Source of the DNA: Epiperipatus broadwayi | Lineage: Eukaryota; Onychophora; Udeonychophora; Euonychophora; Peripatidae | Assembly (NCBI GenBank): GCA_028023455.1 | Contig: JAQFVV010012511.1 | Coordinates: 120,001 to 184,000, forward strand | Reading direction: 5' to 3' | DNA length: 64,000 nt | Part shown: positions 24,113 to 37,246 of the stretch, one piece after another | Layout of the letters: every line of letters begins with the position of its first letter | Numbering within the stretch: position 1 is the stretch's first letter | The notes under the pieces: generated by a model | What the model was told of the DNA's origin: nothing | Databases searched by the model: none | The model's input: the letters and a program-made list of their open reading frames with translations, nothing else | Position numbers and translations under genes: made by a program

Positions 24113-25045
24113 AGTAATTAGAAGGGATTTGAACTCAGATTTTCAAACTGTCTACAGCTATCCACTCCATTTTATACAACTGATACACATGACCACATAC
24201 ATGTGAAAAAGATAAATGATCTCCAACATACACATTTCATGCAGAATCAGCACCCATCAGTTGGTCCAGATCATCATCTCCCACACACATATATAATCAG
24301 TGCTCAGTTTATACTAAGATATAAATCTTCAAACTTTAATGAACAGGTTTCATGTTTTTCTACTCTTCAACTCTTAGCCATCTATATCAATAAAAATCTG
24401 ATGATGAAATGCTCAAAGCCCTTGTTGATGCCAATCTTATTGTCATACCCAAGCTGACTTTAAATCACTCTGACCCCTCCTTACCTATAGGATCTTAATA
24501 TATCCATTTAAGTATGTAGAAGAGAGATTGAAAGAATATGAACTGAATATGTAATATTTAGATATAAGTGTATTGTCTATACTGAACTAAATGTAATTAG
24601 AAGGGATTTGGACTCGGACATATTCAGCTGTATTCTGCTCATCCCTTTTCTATGTATTTAAATGGACATACATGAGGGTCAGAGTGGCTTAAAATCAACA
24701 TGAGTATGACAATAAGATTGGCATCAACAATAGCTTTGAGCATTCCATCATCACATTTTCAATGATATGGATGGCTGAAGAGTTGGAGAGTGGAGAAGAA
24801 TAAAGTCTGTCCATTAAAATTTGAAAATTTGCTATCTTAATATAAACTGAGCACTGATTATATATATATATGATGATCTGGATCAAATGATGAGTCGGTT
24901 TAGCATGAAATATGTATATTGGAGATCATTTATCTTTTTCATATGTATGTGGTCGTGTGTATCAGTTATAAAATATGGAATGGACAGCTATAGGAAGGTT
25001 GAAAGTCAGAGTTCAAATCCTACATTAAGTTCAGTATAGACAATA
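24113..25045. repeat. SINE-like inverted pair
   Basis: Left arm about 24117-24523 and right arm about 24620-25045 are diverged inverted copies of about 400 bp, sharing blocks such as atgaccacatacatgtgaaa/ttttcatatgtatgtggtcg and a cattgatgccaatcttattg-type block. Each outer end has a pol III B-box-like sequence: GTTCAAATCC at 25011-25020 (plus) and the inverse at 24125-24134. A third partial start (aagggatttggactc) lies near 24601. This suggests a tRNA-derived SINE inserted as an inverted pair. A fold-back DNA element is the alternative. Confidence 0.5.
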
Positions 25046-25133
25046 TAGTTGTATTTAAATATAATAAGTATTTTAAATAATATAAGTTAACTAGAAAGTA
25101 TTGTAATTAAAACCAAAGTAAATATTCACTTAC

Positions 25134-25214
25134 TTGTAAATTTCTATCAACTAACCAATTCATTTCAAAATCATCATCATCCTCTCCAAAAGGATTTACA
25201 AGAGATTCTGCAAC
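25134..25214 (-). CDS. Best: Bestrophin exon with calcium-clasp acidic cluster
   Basis: 81 bp, 27 residues, phase 0 at both ends, bounded by an AAAG acceptor and a GTAAGT donor. It reads [17 protein letters not shown], then [21 protein letters not shown] is the bestrophin signature that forms the calcium clasp in channel structures and aligns to human BEST1 residues 290-316 with the acidic run fully conserved. It is flanked by introns of about 7.7 kb and 10.1 kb. Confidence 0.95.
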
Positions 25215-26848
25215 CTTTGGGGGTAAAAAAAAATTAAAGAACAATTAATAGTGATCTAATCCTAATTTATCCTAACTATTTGACATTCTTGATTCCCTAG
25301 CAAACTATTACTAAAAGACTTAAATGTCTAAATAACTCCATGATAAAAATCTCAAAACCAGAAATAAATAAATAAATATAATTACAGGTAATCTGCATAA
25401 AAGGCATTATTGGGTGATAGCTATGTGATATGCGAGTGACAACTGGTTACCTGGTTGCCTAAATGGAAAATTTGAGAAAATACTTATTATATGTTATTCT
25501 TGATGAATTTTAGCTTCTATAGAATTCTTTGGATTAATAGATAACTTGTACAGATCACATTATGTTACCAAGATGGAAAAATACACAGTTTCCCTGATGA
25601 TCTGAAATTACAGAGGATTCTTTTTACATTCTGGCATTGCTGAATTATTTTTTTTAGAGATTACTTTCACCAGACTTACATATTTATTTCATAAACAGAA
25701 AAGAGAATAAAATTTTGATTCCAATACAAAGATGTGTACTCCATCTTAATAATAACCACTCACTTTATAATCAAAGGTAGAACTACATATAAGTTCTTAG
25801 AATATGCTAATCATTGCTTTAATATAGTAGTATTATTAAAATTAATTTGGAAATTTAAAAACTTATTTTATAATAAAATCTTTACTGATAAATTTTATAC
25901 AAATATTAATGTATATATAAGAAAATAATTTAAATTACATAGGCAAACATATGACGAAACTACAACATATAATAATACAAGCAATACAATAATTTGTTTA
26001 ACTCCAATGAAGAGTAATCCAAATTTGAAAAATGTAGCATTTTATGTAGTTAGATGTTTGGTTTATTTATACATCTAGTAAAATTACCTCAAAAGCTATG
26101 CTTACTTGAGACATTAATGATAGTAAGAATTATTTCTCTGATATTATTTATTATTAAGTATTTACTAATAATGGCAATTGTTTGTCTGTTGATGAAATAT
26201 ATACCAAAACCCATGCTCAAATATTGTACAACCATGATGACTGAACTTATTTTTCTAATACATTTAAGATATTATTCATATATGTATTTTCAAGAATGAA
26301 TGCTTATGACGAATGATATCGCCAAAAGAAGTTCAAGTTATGAGAATATACAGCTTTGTCTCTTCTTTTTTATATATATTTGTGTTTCCTTTTAAAGATA
26401 AAAAAAAAAAAATATTATCAAAAATAAATAAATGTTTTGTCACTGGTCAGGTCAGCAACACCTGAAGAAGAGCAGAGAATAATACTACTTGAATCATTGT
26501 GTAATCTGTTAAACTATATTGTAATGCTCAAATTCCCTGTTTGCATTTGAAAAGTTTAAATAAAACAAAAGGTTTTCTTGTAATTTTGAAATTATCAGAA
26601 AATATTCAAAGTCATATAAAATAATCATTTTAAGTAGTATGTGAAAATGTTTGAAATGTAAAATGTCCAAATATTACTATTAAAACACAAATCATTATAA
26701 TTTTATATTAAATAATATTTGAAAATGATGGAGCTCATCTTATATGTAAATTGACCCTCACATTAATTGTTATACATTAGACTTTTATGTGAGATTGAAC
26801 TCATGATATAAAGCAATTACTTGAATTATTAGTTTGTATGGTGTTTGA
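25215..26848 (-). other. Bestrophin intron; no gene
   Basis: AT-rich intronic sequence. Short open frames here are hydrophobic translations of AT-rich DNA with no family resemblance. Confidence 0.5.
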
Positions 26849-27348
26849 TATCATTTGGGCAGCTATCCATGACCTCTGATTGGCTGTCAGATAAGTATTA
26901 TAACGAGCGCTAGAGATTTGGCAATATCTCAATTTATTTCAATTTTCGACTATCTGCGCTAAACAAATTAAAATATTATTTACATACTTTACTGCTTGTT
27001 ATGTATTCTAAAAACTACTATGTTGTAAATCATAGGATTTCGTGTTGTATGTTTATGATTTAGACTCAGTGAATTAATTGTGAAGATATTTAAAGCTTCA
27101 AGCTTTCAAACCTAAATACTTATGACTGGCTTAGATATATATAGAAAGAAAAGTAGAGAAATGAGTGGCCGCCCTTTTCTCGTAAAATCTTTGTTGTGTG
27201 TTTAGGTTTGGATGTCATTTGGGCAGCTATCCATAACATCTAATTGGCTGTCAGATAAGTATTATAACGAGCACTAGAGATTTGCCAGTATCTCAATTTA
27301 TTTCAATTTTCAACTATCTGCGCTTCGCAAATTAAAATATTATTTACA
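26849..27348. mobile_element. Possible miniature LTR element or 146-bp direct repeats
   Basis: Two direct copies of about 140 bp (26849-26994 and 27213-27348) share tcatttgggcagctatccat, attggctgtcagataagtat and ctatctgcgct, and both end in tatttaca. The right copy starts TGTCATTTG. A 218-bp unrelated interior separates them. The TG...CA layout and size suit a terminal-repeat retrotransposon in miniature, but no convincing PBS, polypurine tract or target duplication was found. A simple duplication remains possible. Confidence 0.4.
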
Positions 27349-27497
27349 TCTATGATGGTGTGCTTATTAATGGTTTCTTAAATTCAAGGTCAAATTCAAA
27401 AGAACCACCTCAGTTAATTAAGTAGCAATTATTATTAAAAGGATTCAGACTCCCTAGAATTATTGTGAAGTATATGATTATTATTATTATTATATAT

Positions 27498-27580
27498 ATT
27501 ATTGCTGTTATATAAAGTTATTTTATATTATATCATTATATTATTGCTGTTATATAAAGTTATTTTATATTATATCATTG
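27498..27580. repeat. Tandem duplication of about 43 bp
   Basis: attattgctgttatataaag and the following attttatattatatcatt occur twice in direct succession. Confidence 0.75.
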
Positions 27581-30500
27581 ACTTATTTAATTATAATAAG
27601 TATAGATGTACCAAGATTTGCATTGAAATGACACTTGGAAGATGAATTTCACATTATATATCTGTGTATGATTCGACTATAGAATTAAAGATAGCTGAAT
27701 TAATGATTTTATATTACTGAGGTCAGTAACATTTAGAACGAGATTTGGGGTGCGTTGAGGGCCAGAGAATTTTTATTTAACAGCAACGATAATCGATCAT
27801 ATAATTATATTTATATTATAACCTGCAATTAGCCAATTAACATTTTAAAATTAATCAGGTAAAATTTAGATATTTTACAGAAAGTATGAGTGGTGCTATA
27901 ACTTGTTACATATTTGCATCTCACATGTGCCAGTGAATCATAGATTATTTAATAGTTTGGAAGTGATATTAGAGAAAAATCATTGTCAGTTAATTAATTT
28001 CTGTTTGAATTAAATTATGATTATAAAGTACAGTTAGATTCGAAAGAATAACTTTAAGTATAAATAATTTAATGTGTACCCAATTAATAGTCAGTGGTAA
28101 TGAAAAAATATTTATTATCAAAGAAAATATTCTATGACAATTATAACAGATTGTAAATAAATTATTGTTTTTTATTTATTTATTTAAATAATGTATGTAA
28201 CTTATTATATATATGGTTGTCTAGTCCACATACTATTTCCATGTCCATTTCATTTGGAATAACTTATAATCTATTGGCCTGGTATTACACAGAGTGGATA
28301 ATGAGATCGTCATGTTCATCATCTTATGTTAAAGAAAATATTTCCTAATCTAATCAATATAAATAAATAAGATATATGATTGGGATTTCCTGATGTTTAA
28401 TGTCAGGTTGCACTTGTATCAGCTTGCTTACAATCAAGTCACAACCAATCACCAATTAAACTAGAATAGATTGACCATTACAATATATATATATACACAT
28501 TTGTGTGATCAAGTCAAAATGTCGTTATATCAATATTTAAATTTTTTAACACGGATAAACCCGCAATATATGTCTTTTATATATGCAACCCATCAAAATC
28601 TTTGTATCAACATATATATATATGTAACAAGATATAAAAAAATTTAATTTATAATCGGATATAATGTTTGGTTGTATTATTTATATAATAAACTATTTTA
28701 TGCATTCATGTATTTACATATATTTTTGCTTAAACAAAGACTGCTAGTCAATAAAACTTCAGAATGATCAAAGAAAGGTGGATATGTTTAATTATTTAAT
28801 AAACACAATAATTAATATATCTTATTCCCTTGATAATAAGCATCTATATTTAAAATTAATATAAACAATGAGTTTTCCATAGTACCAAACAAATCCACCT
28901 TTCTTTTTACTTTTTCAATACTATTTTATTATATTTTATCAATGCATAAAAAAAGATAAGTATCAAATATTTGACAACTTCTTAGAATAGTTTTTCCAAT
29001 TTATCATGTTTTCTGCTGAAAAACATCAGAATTTTTTACTTTTATCAGATAAAATATTTAAGAACTGTGTATAAATATTTTGAAACTCTAACGTTACAAT
29101 AGCTTTACTCACACAATTAAATTTTAATTGTTTCAACGGTCTTGAAAATAAACCTTTATTTAAATTGTGAAAATTTAATGTAGTAATGTGTCTTATCAAC
29201 CACCACATTTTATTCTTTTTAAACATAAGTTTGTAGCATTCAGTAAAAAGTAAGGAAAATAGAATTAATAAAAATACCAAACTGTATACAGAAGTGCTAC
29301 CAAGTACAAGCCTTTGTAATCAATGGATGCTTGCATTGGTGACACTATTGTATGGAGAGTTTGGTAATTTTATTAACAGAATGTGTAAGCATATGAAATG
29401 GTGATCATGTGATGTGTTGATGGAAATAGAATTTGAAATAGCATCTTAAAATCAGATTTTAAAATTAAAAAAATTTATATTTTATTTATAGCATTCAACA
29501 AAACCATTTGATAATTACAATTTAAAATCTTGAACTATGGTTTAATATTGAACCATTGCTGAGTACTTAATTAAAAATATTTTAACAAACATTTTTTTGG
29601 CATAGTTAATAATATAATTGCATATATGTTATAAACTTTTTGCATAAAAAAAATCTCTGTATGTTTTCTTGCAAGTATTATAAATTTTAATTATAAGATT
29701 ACATTGAATTTTATTTTATCAATATAAAAATTCAAAAATTATTATGGAAGATTTCAATATTGACATCAGCCTTACATGAGTACTGATCTAGCTAAGCTAT
29801 AATATACTTTCAGCTTTCAATATTAATGCTTCTAATTTGTTCTATTATAATTTTTCTGATGAATTTCCACACAACATGAGATAAAAAGTATAACATTTCT
29901 ATAATTAAGACTAAAAGTAAATAAAGTGATTTAAAAAAAAAAAAAATTTTTTTTTTTCCTCCTCATAATAAACTTGCATTTGTTACATGAATTAATGTCA
30001 GATTCCTTTTGTAAATAGTGAACATGAATTCTTGATAGAATTTACATTCGAGCAAACTTTATTAAATCAAAATTTTGACCTGATATTCAATCAAATGTTT
30101 AATATGAATGAATAGCACCAATACATTCAAAAGAATTTTGATAATAAAAACATAAATTCACTTTATTTATTCAAAAGCCATCTATTACAGGTTTGAATAA
30201 TCACTATTCATTAGATGATAATGCAAAATTTAGTTTCCAATGATTACTTAAGTTTATAGAGTAAATAGAGTGGATTTCTATTCCTAATGTAAATGTTTAA
30301 AATAAATTGAACTTATAATTTTAAACAAAACAAAAACATTTTGTGATTACAATGACTAAAAACAAATATAGAAACTAAATATTTTTCAGGACTACTAAAA
30401 AAAAAAAAAAAAAAATCAAAAATGTTAAGAATGGAAAATTATATTAGGAATAAATTTAGGCATAGAAATAAACTTATTAAAGTGATGTGAAATGAGAATA

Positions 30501-32913
30501 ATCTAAACTTCTCTCCAAGATTCATTGGTATAAAGTAAATTATTAGAGCCATCATCCTAGTATAATTTAAGAGAAGAGAACTGTCTAGAATAAATAGTGC
30601 TTGAAAAAAAAAAATTAAATAGTCTACATCTTTGTGGTCATCAAGCAAGTAATAAAAAAAATAAATTAAATCAACTAAATCTTTGTGTCATCAAGTGGAT
30701 AGTATAAATTTCATGTAAAATAGAAGTATTATGGGGGGAGAGGTTAAATCACAAGTATAAAAAGGTCATACGAGATTTTAAAATAACATAGATCACAAAA
30801 CATGATAATAATTAGTTGGTGATAATAAAAAAAGGGAGAATAAAAATGATCTACCAACAACTCATTGGAAGGCAATTTCTTTCAAAGATTTCTTAACAAA
30901 TGTTATCATAAGAATTTCTTTTTCATACTCATACATTTTAAGTTCCCCCCTCCCCCAGATGTCATTTACTTCTTGATAATTAATTAAGAATCTATCAATA
31001 ATCAAAACCACATTTTTTTCTTATTAATCCAAATATTACTTACATACTTTCATTATGACAATAGAAATCTTTGCTTCATTTTAGAATTTAACCTCTGTAA
31101 CAACTTACATCCATAAATCAAACAGGTTATCATTGTTGGTAAAAAACATTTTTTAAACATATGATATATTTCCTTTGAATATAATATTAAGTTTATAAAA
31201 AGTACTCTATGCCATTTTAATTCTCTAATTCATTAATAATTTCATTTCAATTGACTCAAGATACCAACAAAACATCATAAATTTTTTTCCCTGTTTGCAT
31301 TCAATATATGCTTGCAGAAGCAATAAATGTTGATATAATAATACTAACATGTGTAACCATTGATTATTTAAACTTGCAATGACACTGTATTAGAAAGAAC
31401 AGAAATTACATAAATCAACAGATACCAACTATCTCAAGTAAATAAAATTATCTATCTCCTAATTTCTGTTCATTAATTATTCTAGACATTACAAATCTCT
31501 TAAATATTACTTTTGATTTGCTAAAATTAATTTTCAGACTTTTCTTCATTAATTCTTAATTACAAGACATCAATAATTGTTGCAAAAATATCATCATCTG
31601 CAAGTGTAAGAGATCTCAGATAATTACCATTTATCCTGTGATCTGATATTTCTCAATTTAGATTTTAAGTTTCATGGGATTCAGTAACTAGCATATTATT
31701 TGGGTTTTTCACGATTTTTGATTTTTTTTTTACTCTTGAATAGAATTATGCATTTCTAATTTGAATACTGTACACCACCATGCCAACGTATGGAGCAGGA
31801 TTGATAATATATCTCCAGTCATTGAACAGTTTGCAGTTTATAGTATAAAATAAAAAAATAATTAGTGTTTTTCTCTTTCAATTGGCATGGACTGCTAGTT
31901 ATTAATACATTTGCATATCTGTGTGTTATTCAATTAACCAACTTTGTTTTATATATATGTATCAATTTACATTACAAAGTTAGTATTTCCTATATGCACT
32001 TAGTGACAATTAGCATAAATGATTAGCAATCATCCTTTATCAGATTACAAATTACTACAACTCTTTTAACTTTGGATATAGATCTTAATGTTTATTATTC
32101 TCATATATATATATTATTATTATTATTAACATAAGCATAATTTTATTTTTTTCTTTCCAGTATTTCAATCCCCCTCTCTCACATGCATATCATGTTTTAA
32201 AAAAGTGATAATTTCTGAATTAGTAAAATAAATTGATAAAGTATATATTAAATAAATATGAAACAATGGTAAAGAATATTTGGAAAAATATGGTAGCCTA
32301 AACTTGCTGAAGATAGTTTATTTGAAATTCATCTTAATGATCATTAACAATTTTTCCAGTGTTCTTAATTCATCCATTTGATATGCGAGAATGTTAGTTG
32401 TGGTTAATATATATATATAAATATGCAATGAAAATCTGATAATGTAAGCTCTATTAAAATAAAACAGTATTACTACTCTTCCAGAATCCTCCAAACATTT
32501 ATGCTCAGTTCTCTGTCATAATCTGGCAAAAATTCATGATTATGTAATCAAGTAATCTTTCCAATAATTCTTAATAAAGTTAAACAAATGAATGTTTAAA
32601 TGTATTACATATATACATTTTATATTTTTTAACAAATAGATAGTAAAATATTTAATAAATGAGAATTCTGTTTATAAAATTTAGTTAAAATTTGCAGCCA
32701 TGATGTTTCCAAGACAAAGCCAATTGAAATTAGCTGTGAAGGCTGAGAAAATAATACATTATCAAAACTACTCTTTCACCAACAATCAAATTTGCTTTTG
32801 GTTAATACTCAAACTTTTTTGAGTTTATAGAAAAAACTATGAACTCATGTAATATATATACATATTACAATAGTTTAATTAACTTATCTATTTGAATATA
32901 AAACTCTGCTTAC
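27581..32913 (-). other. Bestrophin intron; mostly no recognisable content
   Basis: AT-rich sequence with no supportable exon. One PLE remnant lies at 29309-29414. A CAATTC-type low-complexity tract and A/T runs occur near 29935 and 30400. Confidence 0.5.
29309..29414 (+). repeat. PLE terminal-unit remnant
   Basis: It shares aatcaatggatgc, tatggagagttt, gtgtaagcatatgaaatggt and gtgatcatgtgat with the right ends of the fold-back elements. The hammerhead part is absent. Confidence 0.55.
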
Positions 32914-33066
32914 CTTAAGCCATCCCATATAAAAAAGATACTGCAGTAAAGTAAAGATAGGAATATACAGATCTATAGTATGGCTAGGATATCTTTGCTT
33001 TGGATCTAAAAACTGCCGCCCAAAAAGACAGGACATAAAAAATGTATATACAGCAAGGGTTACAAC
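32914..33066 (-). CDS. Best: Bestrophin exon (transmembrane segment and cytosolic helix)
   Basis: 153 bp, 51 residues, phase 0, with a TTTCAG acceptor and GTAAGC donor. It reads [20 protein letters not shown], later [21 protein letters not shown]. It aligns without gaps to human BEST1 residues about 239-289, including the hydrophobic [15 protein letters not shown] stretches of the channel's transmembrane helices. It joins to [12 protein letters not shown] in the next exon. Confidence 0.95.
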
Positions 33067-33187
33067 CTGAAACAATAAACTGTTTCTAATATACAAAGTG
33101 TGCAAATAACATAATATTTATAGTATATCTTACATTAATCATCATAAATGTGCATACAATATATATGTTAATAATAAAAATATTTAC

Positions 33188-33265
33188 CTGAGTATAAACT
33201 AATGGAATGCTAATCCAATCATAATTAAATAAACCTCCACATCCACCTCTAAAAGTGTTAATTTC
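33188..33265 (-). CDS. Best: Bestrophin exon, most upstream one found
   Basis: 78 bp, 26 residues, phase 0, reading [20 protein letters not shown] then PLVYTQ. It aligns to human BEST1 residues about 213-238, including the conserved arginine (human R218) and [12 protein letters not shown]. The intron to the next exon is only 121 bp. Exons for residues 1-212 were not recognised up to 64000, so the upstream intron probably exceeds 30 kb, or the gene is incomplete here. Confidence 0.92.
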
Positions 33266-33454
33266 CTTAAATGCAAAAAAAAAAAAAAGTTGTTATTTAA
33301 AAGTCATAAGATATTAAACACAAAAAAGTAAAAAATTATATTACAATTATATACTTTACTTTGACAGAAGGTATTATAAAATAACTATGGTTTCACAATA
33401 AAATCAATTTTCTTGTACATAAAAAATTAATATCTTCTAAAGTAGATAATAATA

Positions 33455-33515
33455 CTAACCAAATTCTTAGATTAGTTTCTGGCTAATGACCTTCATCAGT
33501 GAAAAACATTGAATT
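33455..33515 (-). ncRNA. Degenerate hammerhead motif (PLE remnant)
   Basis: On the minus strand CACTGATGA, a short stem II (GGU/GCC), GAAAC, TA, then ATC instead of GTC. Stem I complementarity is largely lost and the stem III pairing is broken, so it is probably inactive. Confidence 0.5.
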
Positions 33516-33734
33516 TACATATACACCTGTATCCAGAGACTACATTTACCTTTTTACACTTTATAAGCTAGTGGTCTGAAATTCAAACATACTTACAATT
33601 TCAAACTGAAGCCAATCCTGTACAATTGTTAAGTATATGCATTTGTGACCTTTTGGCAAGGTTTATTTTTTATTAAACAAACCAATATTAATTTTCAATC
33701 TTTTACTTAAAAAGAAAACTAATAGCTCAAAAGT

Positions 33735-34135
33735 AAAGATAAAAGTTTATTAAATAAATAGAGTGACAGACTCTGAAAGTCAAGGTCCATGGAATTGCAG
33801 ATCAACTCTGTTGCTTTTCATACACAAACTTATTAACTTCTGAGTAATAAATCATTCAATTATTTACTTTTAGCACTGTGCAAATTAATGAATGATAAAG
33901 TGGCTGACTCTGAAGTTGAAAATTCATGGATTGTGGCACCATCTCAATTACTTCCAGTACTTAAAACTTCTTATGAACTCTTGAGTAATCAACTATTTGA
34001 TTAATATTTTGGCCTGCTTGGTACAGTGCATTTATAGAGTGGCAGACTCTTTCTAACAAGTCTATCATATCTGATATTTGGACTTCTTTTGAACTATCAC
34101 ATAATAAATCATTCAATTTTTTTCCCACTGCTATG
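33735..34135 (+). repeat. SINE-like trimer with tRNA-like heads
   Basis: Three diverged units at a spacing of about 130-140 bp begin with gagtgacagactctga (about 33761), tggctgactctga (about 33901) and gagtggcagactcttt (about 34038), and end near gagtaataaatcattcaa-type blocks. The heads resemble the 5' half of a tRNA-derived SINE. No intact A/B box pair was found. Confidence 0.4.
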
Positions 34136-35917
34136 ATAATACTTTATTCTAGTTAAATATAATTAGTTGGTGATCAATTACATGTTAAATTGGAAAAGAC
34201 AACACATTAATAATTTTGAATTTCATAGAGTAAATAATACTTTCTTTATAAATATATGGTAATGTTTGTTTTAAAATAGAATAATTATATGCTTTTATTT
34301 TTTAAACAGCATATCTATTAACTATGGGGTATTTCATCTTTCACTCTTTAAAATAAAGCAAATAAAAAATCTACTTATTATAAATAAGATTCGAGTTTAT
34401 TCTATTTAAGATTTGGAATAGCTAGAGAAGAAAATCTTAAAAATGAGATCTAAGAGCTTTGCAATGTCATGGTTTACAATTCAAAATTTAGTTATTATAT
34501 ATAATAATCACATGAAGAGATAATAGAGGATGTTTATATAATCTCATTTACAAAAAAATAAATAATATAAGCACACATTTTTTGTTAAACCTACAATTAA
34601 TGAGATGAATCCTAAACATATTTAAAAAAAACAACAACCTAAAAATGTGGGGAAAATTATTCCCAACTCTAAATCTACATTTCTGACTCATTCTCTCAGC
34701 TGCAATCAAAAAAAAAAACCTTTACTTTATCTTAATATTAAATTAAGTATTACATGACTTCAGTAATTAATTTGATTTTCACATTCAACAGAGTTAAACT
34801 TTTTATCCACTCATAACCAATAATGTAAATATAATCAATATTTACATTTATCTATGTTTAATGAAGACAAATGTCATCACTATATAATTATTTTAATATT
34901 CATGCAATGTAAATTTTTAGTAATCAATCAGCTTCACTTTATACATGCAAATATATCATGTAATAACAGTTCAAATTTATCCAAATCATAAATCTTCAAA
35001 ATGTTGTCAAGACAATACATATCTAAAGTAATTTTTATTATCAGCATATTAATTGAATCTCAACAAAATATATTAAAATCATCTTAAATAACTTTAACAT
35101 AATCAATAAACAGTAGCACTTTAAAATATCTCAAAGAAGTAGCAATTTTCAACAGATTTTATTAAATGCCAATATATTTAACTTATTTAAATATTTTTTT
35201 ATTAATTGCATTAAATTTTTTATTGCTAAAATTAAGAAGATATATCAGACTGAGATGAATAAATTCTTTCCTTTATATTTATGCAAACTATTACCAAAAT
35301 TTTAAAATATCATAAATGAATTTTAATAAATAATTGAGAATCACATTTTGAAATATATAATACGTAAATTTAAAATTACTAACTTTACAAATTTTCAAAA
35401 TTAACAAATTAATTATATTTATGTGAACACAAATCTATTCATGGAACAACTAAGTCCAGAAACATTACTATGGTAATTCACAAACCAGATTTCTAAAGAA
35501 TCATTTTAAATGGATTTACAAATAAAGTTCATGCTCTTTTCTTATATCAATGACAACCAATTTGTCACATAAAGGTGCATTATTTGCATGTTCATTTAAA
35601 ACAATTATTTATGAATCTAGCTTGTGAATTATTATAGTAATGTTTTGGATTTGGTTGTTCTGTAAATAGATTTATATTATCAGCATTATATATTTGATAA
35701 AATTGTAATCCATTTGCAGGCTTATAAAAATATATAAATATATATGGAGTTCACTGTTTATACATTTTGATTTGTCAAAATTAGTATTATAAAGATATTT
35801 TAAATGAGTCACACTAGCCATCAAAAAAGTAATAGCATTCATCCAAGGATGTTGCAAAGCTATCCTAATATAGTAAATGTTTATGAACATTTATTTCAAA
35901 TTCATCCATATATATAT
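34136..35917. other. No gene recognised
   Basis: AT-rich sequence, no supportable exon or repeat unit. Confidence 0.5.
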
Positions 35918-37241
35918 TGAACCGGGTTCGAATATGTGAATTCGAAACACCGGTCTCTTAGGCAGAGAAGAACATACTCGGAGAGTATGTATGCCCAAAC
36001 GATAGCTATAAAGTATATAACTAACGTTACATTTCCAGGACATAGCTTCTTCTCGGCTGTTGAGTTGAACACCACATCCAAAGCACTTTTTTGTTTGTGT
36101 ATAACCACGGGCACCAGCTGCTTATTCTAAAAGAATAGACAACGCACTTTGAACAGTGGCCACTAACTCAACGCCTAAATCCACGACTAGCTCAGTTGTT
36201 TGTAATCACTAATAGATTATACTTAATTAGTGGTTAAAAGACTTGATAAAAGAATTTGTTAAAAAGAATTGACCGACAAATAAAGTTTAATTTGAAAGAT
36301 AATTTATTAACTAACATTTATTTACTAAATTTAAACATTTTATACTTCTAATAAAACACACGCATATTTTAAATTAACATTCTAAATAGTTTAAATATTC
36401 TTGAATATTTTCATAACAGAACACTGGGAATTTATCTACTTTGACTAATAATATTGATATAAGGATCATGCACATATTAACTCATGCACACACATAATAA
36501 TGATAATAAAGGACTACATAGCATTTGAAATTTAATCACACACATCAATAGTTCATTTATGTATGATATAGAGTTCATATAATTAGACTCTTGAAAGATT
36601 CATACGAATTAATGCAATGCAATGGCTATTACAGTATAAACGAAATAAGCAAATGTTTTTACCTAGGCTTTTGAATGTAGACGTAGAATTTTGTTCTCTT
36701 TGGAGGCTGCTTTCGGTGAGAATATTTCCATTATGAATGCTTACCAGCCGGCTGGGACGTTTCCTTGCTGAGTTTCCTGATTTTCACGATTATTACTATC
36801 GGAGACAATTAGATATTGATGGAGATTTTCTAAGTTGTTATGTTGACATTATTTCACGGGCAGATCTTGCTGTTTTCATCGTACTTTTTAGGCTGTGGAG
36901 AGGCGTGAATTCCCAAAATCTTCTCAACACTGCATTTTGTTTGTTAACTGACTCAATTAATTTCTGAACTGCACTACTCAATTACTTTTGTGAACTGATC
37001 ACTGTCCGATAAAAAAAGGTCTATTTATACCTGCGCCTTATTGTCTTTCTAATATCTCCGGCAAAGATCTGTTGTCAAATTCCAGTGCTAATCATTTGAT
37101 AAACGTGTTTTGGAAGATTGCTTAATTAGTAATAGCCATGCAATAAAACATGTTGTTTTATTTTATTAATAGTCATTGCCGTGTTTTTAATGATAATCTT
37201 CTTTTATTTCGCATACATTTTATTTATTTACAAATCGCACA
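35918..37241 (-). mobile_element. Putative solo LTR with promoter
   Basis: A more GC-rich 1.32-kb block in AT-rich DNA. Its ends are TGAACCGGG and CGCACA, and both flanks carry tatat, which would be a 5-bp duplication but lies in AT-repeat sequence. On the minus strand a good TATA box (GGTATAAATAGACC) at 37018-37031 is followed about 35-40 bp later by TCAGTT-type initiator sequence near 36990. No second copy or interior was seen. A host promoter region is the main alternative. Confidence 0.38.
37018..37031 (-). promoter_or_regulatory. TATA box on minus strand
   Basis: GGTATAAATAGACC with a plausible initiator about 35-40 bp downstream (GTGATCAGTTCAC region). It is a strong match to the metazoan TATA consensus, within the putative solo LTR. 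Confidence 0.45.
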
Positions 37242-37246
37242 TATAT

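Noticed and set aside
33735-34135. Short direct repeats as a CRISPR-like array
   Set aside because: Units are diverged, spacing is irregular, and the context is clearly animal; SINE-like repeats explain it.
36737-36967. 76-residue plus-strand frame with ordinary composition
   Set aside because: It lies within the putative solo LTR, has no splice context or family match, and is antisense to the TATA box.
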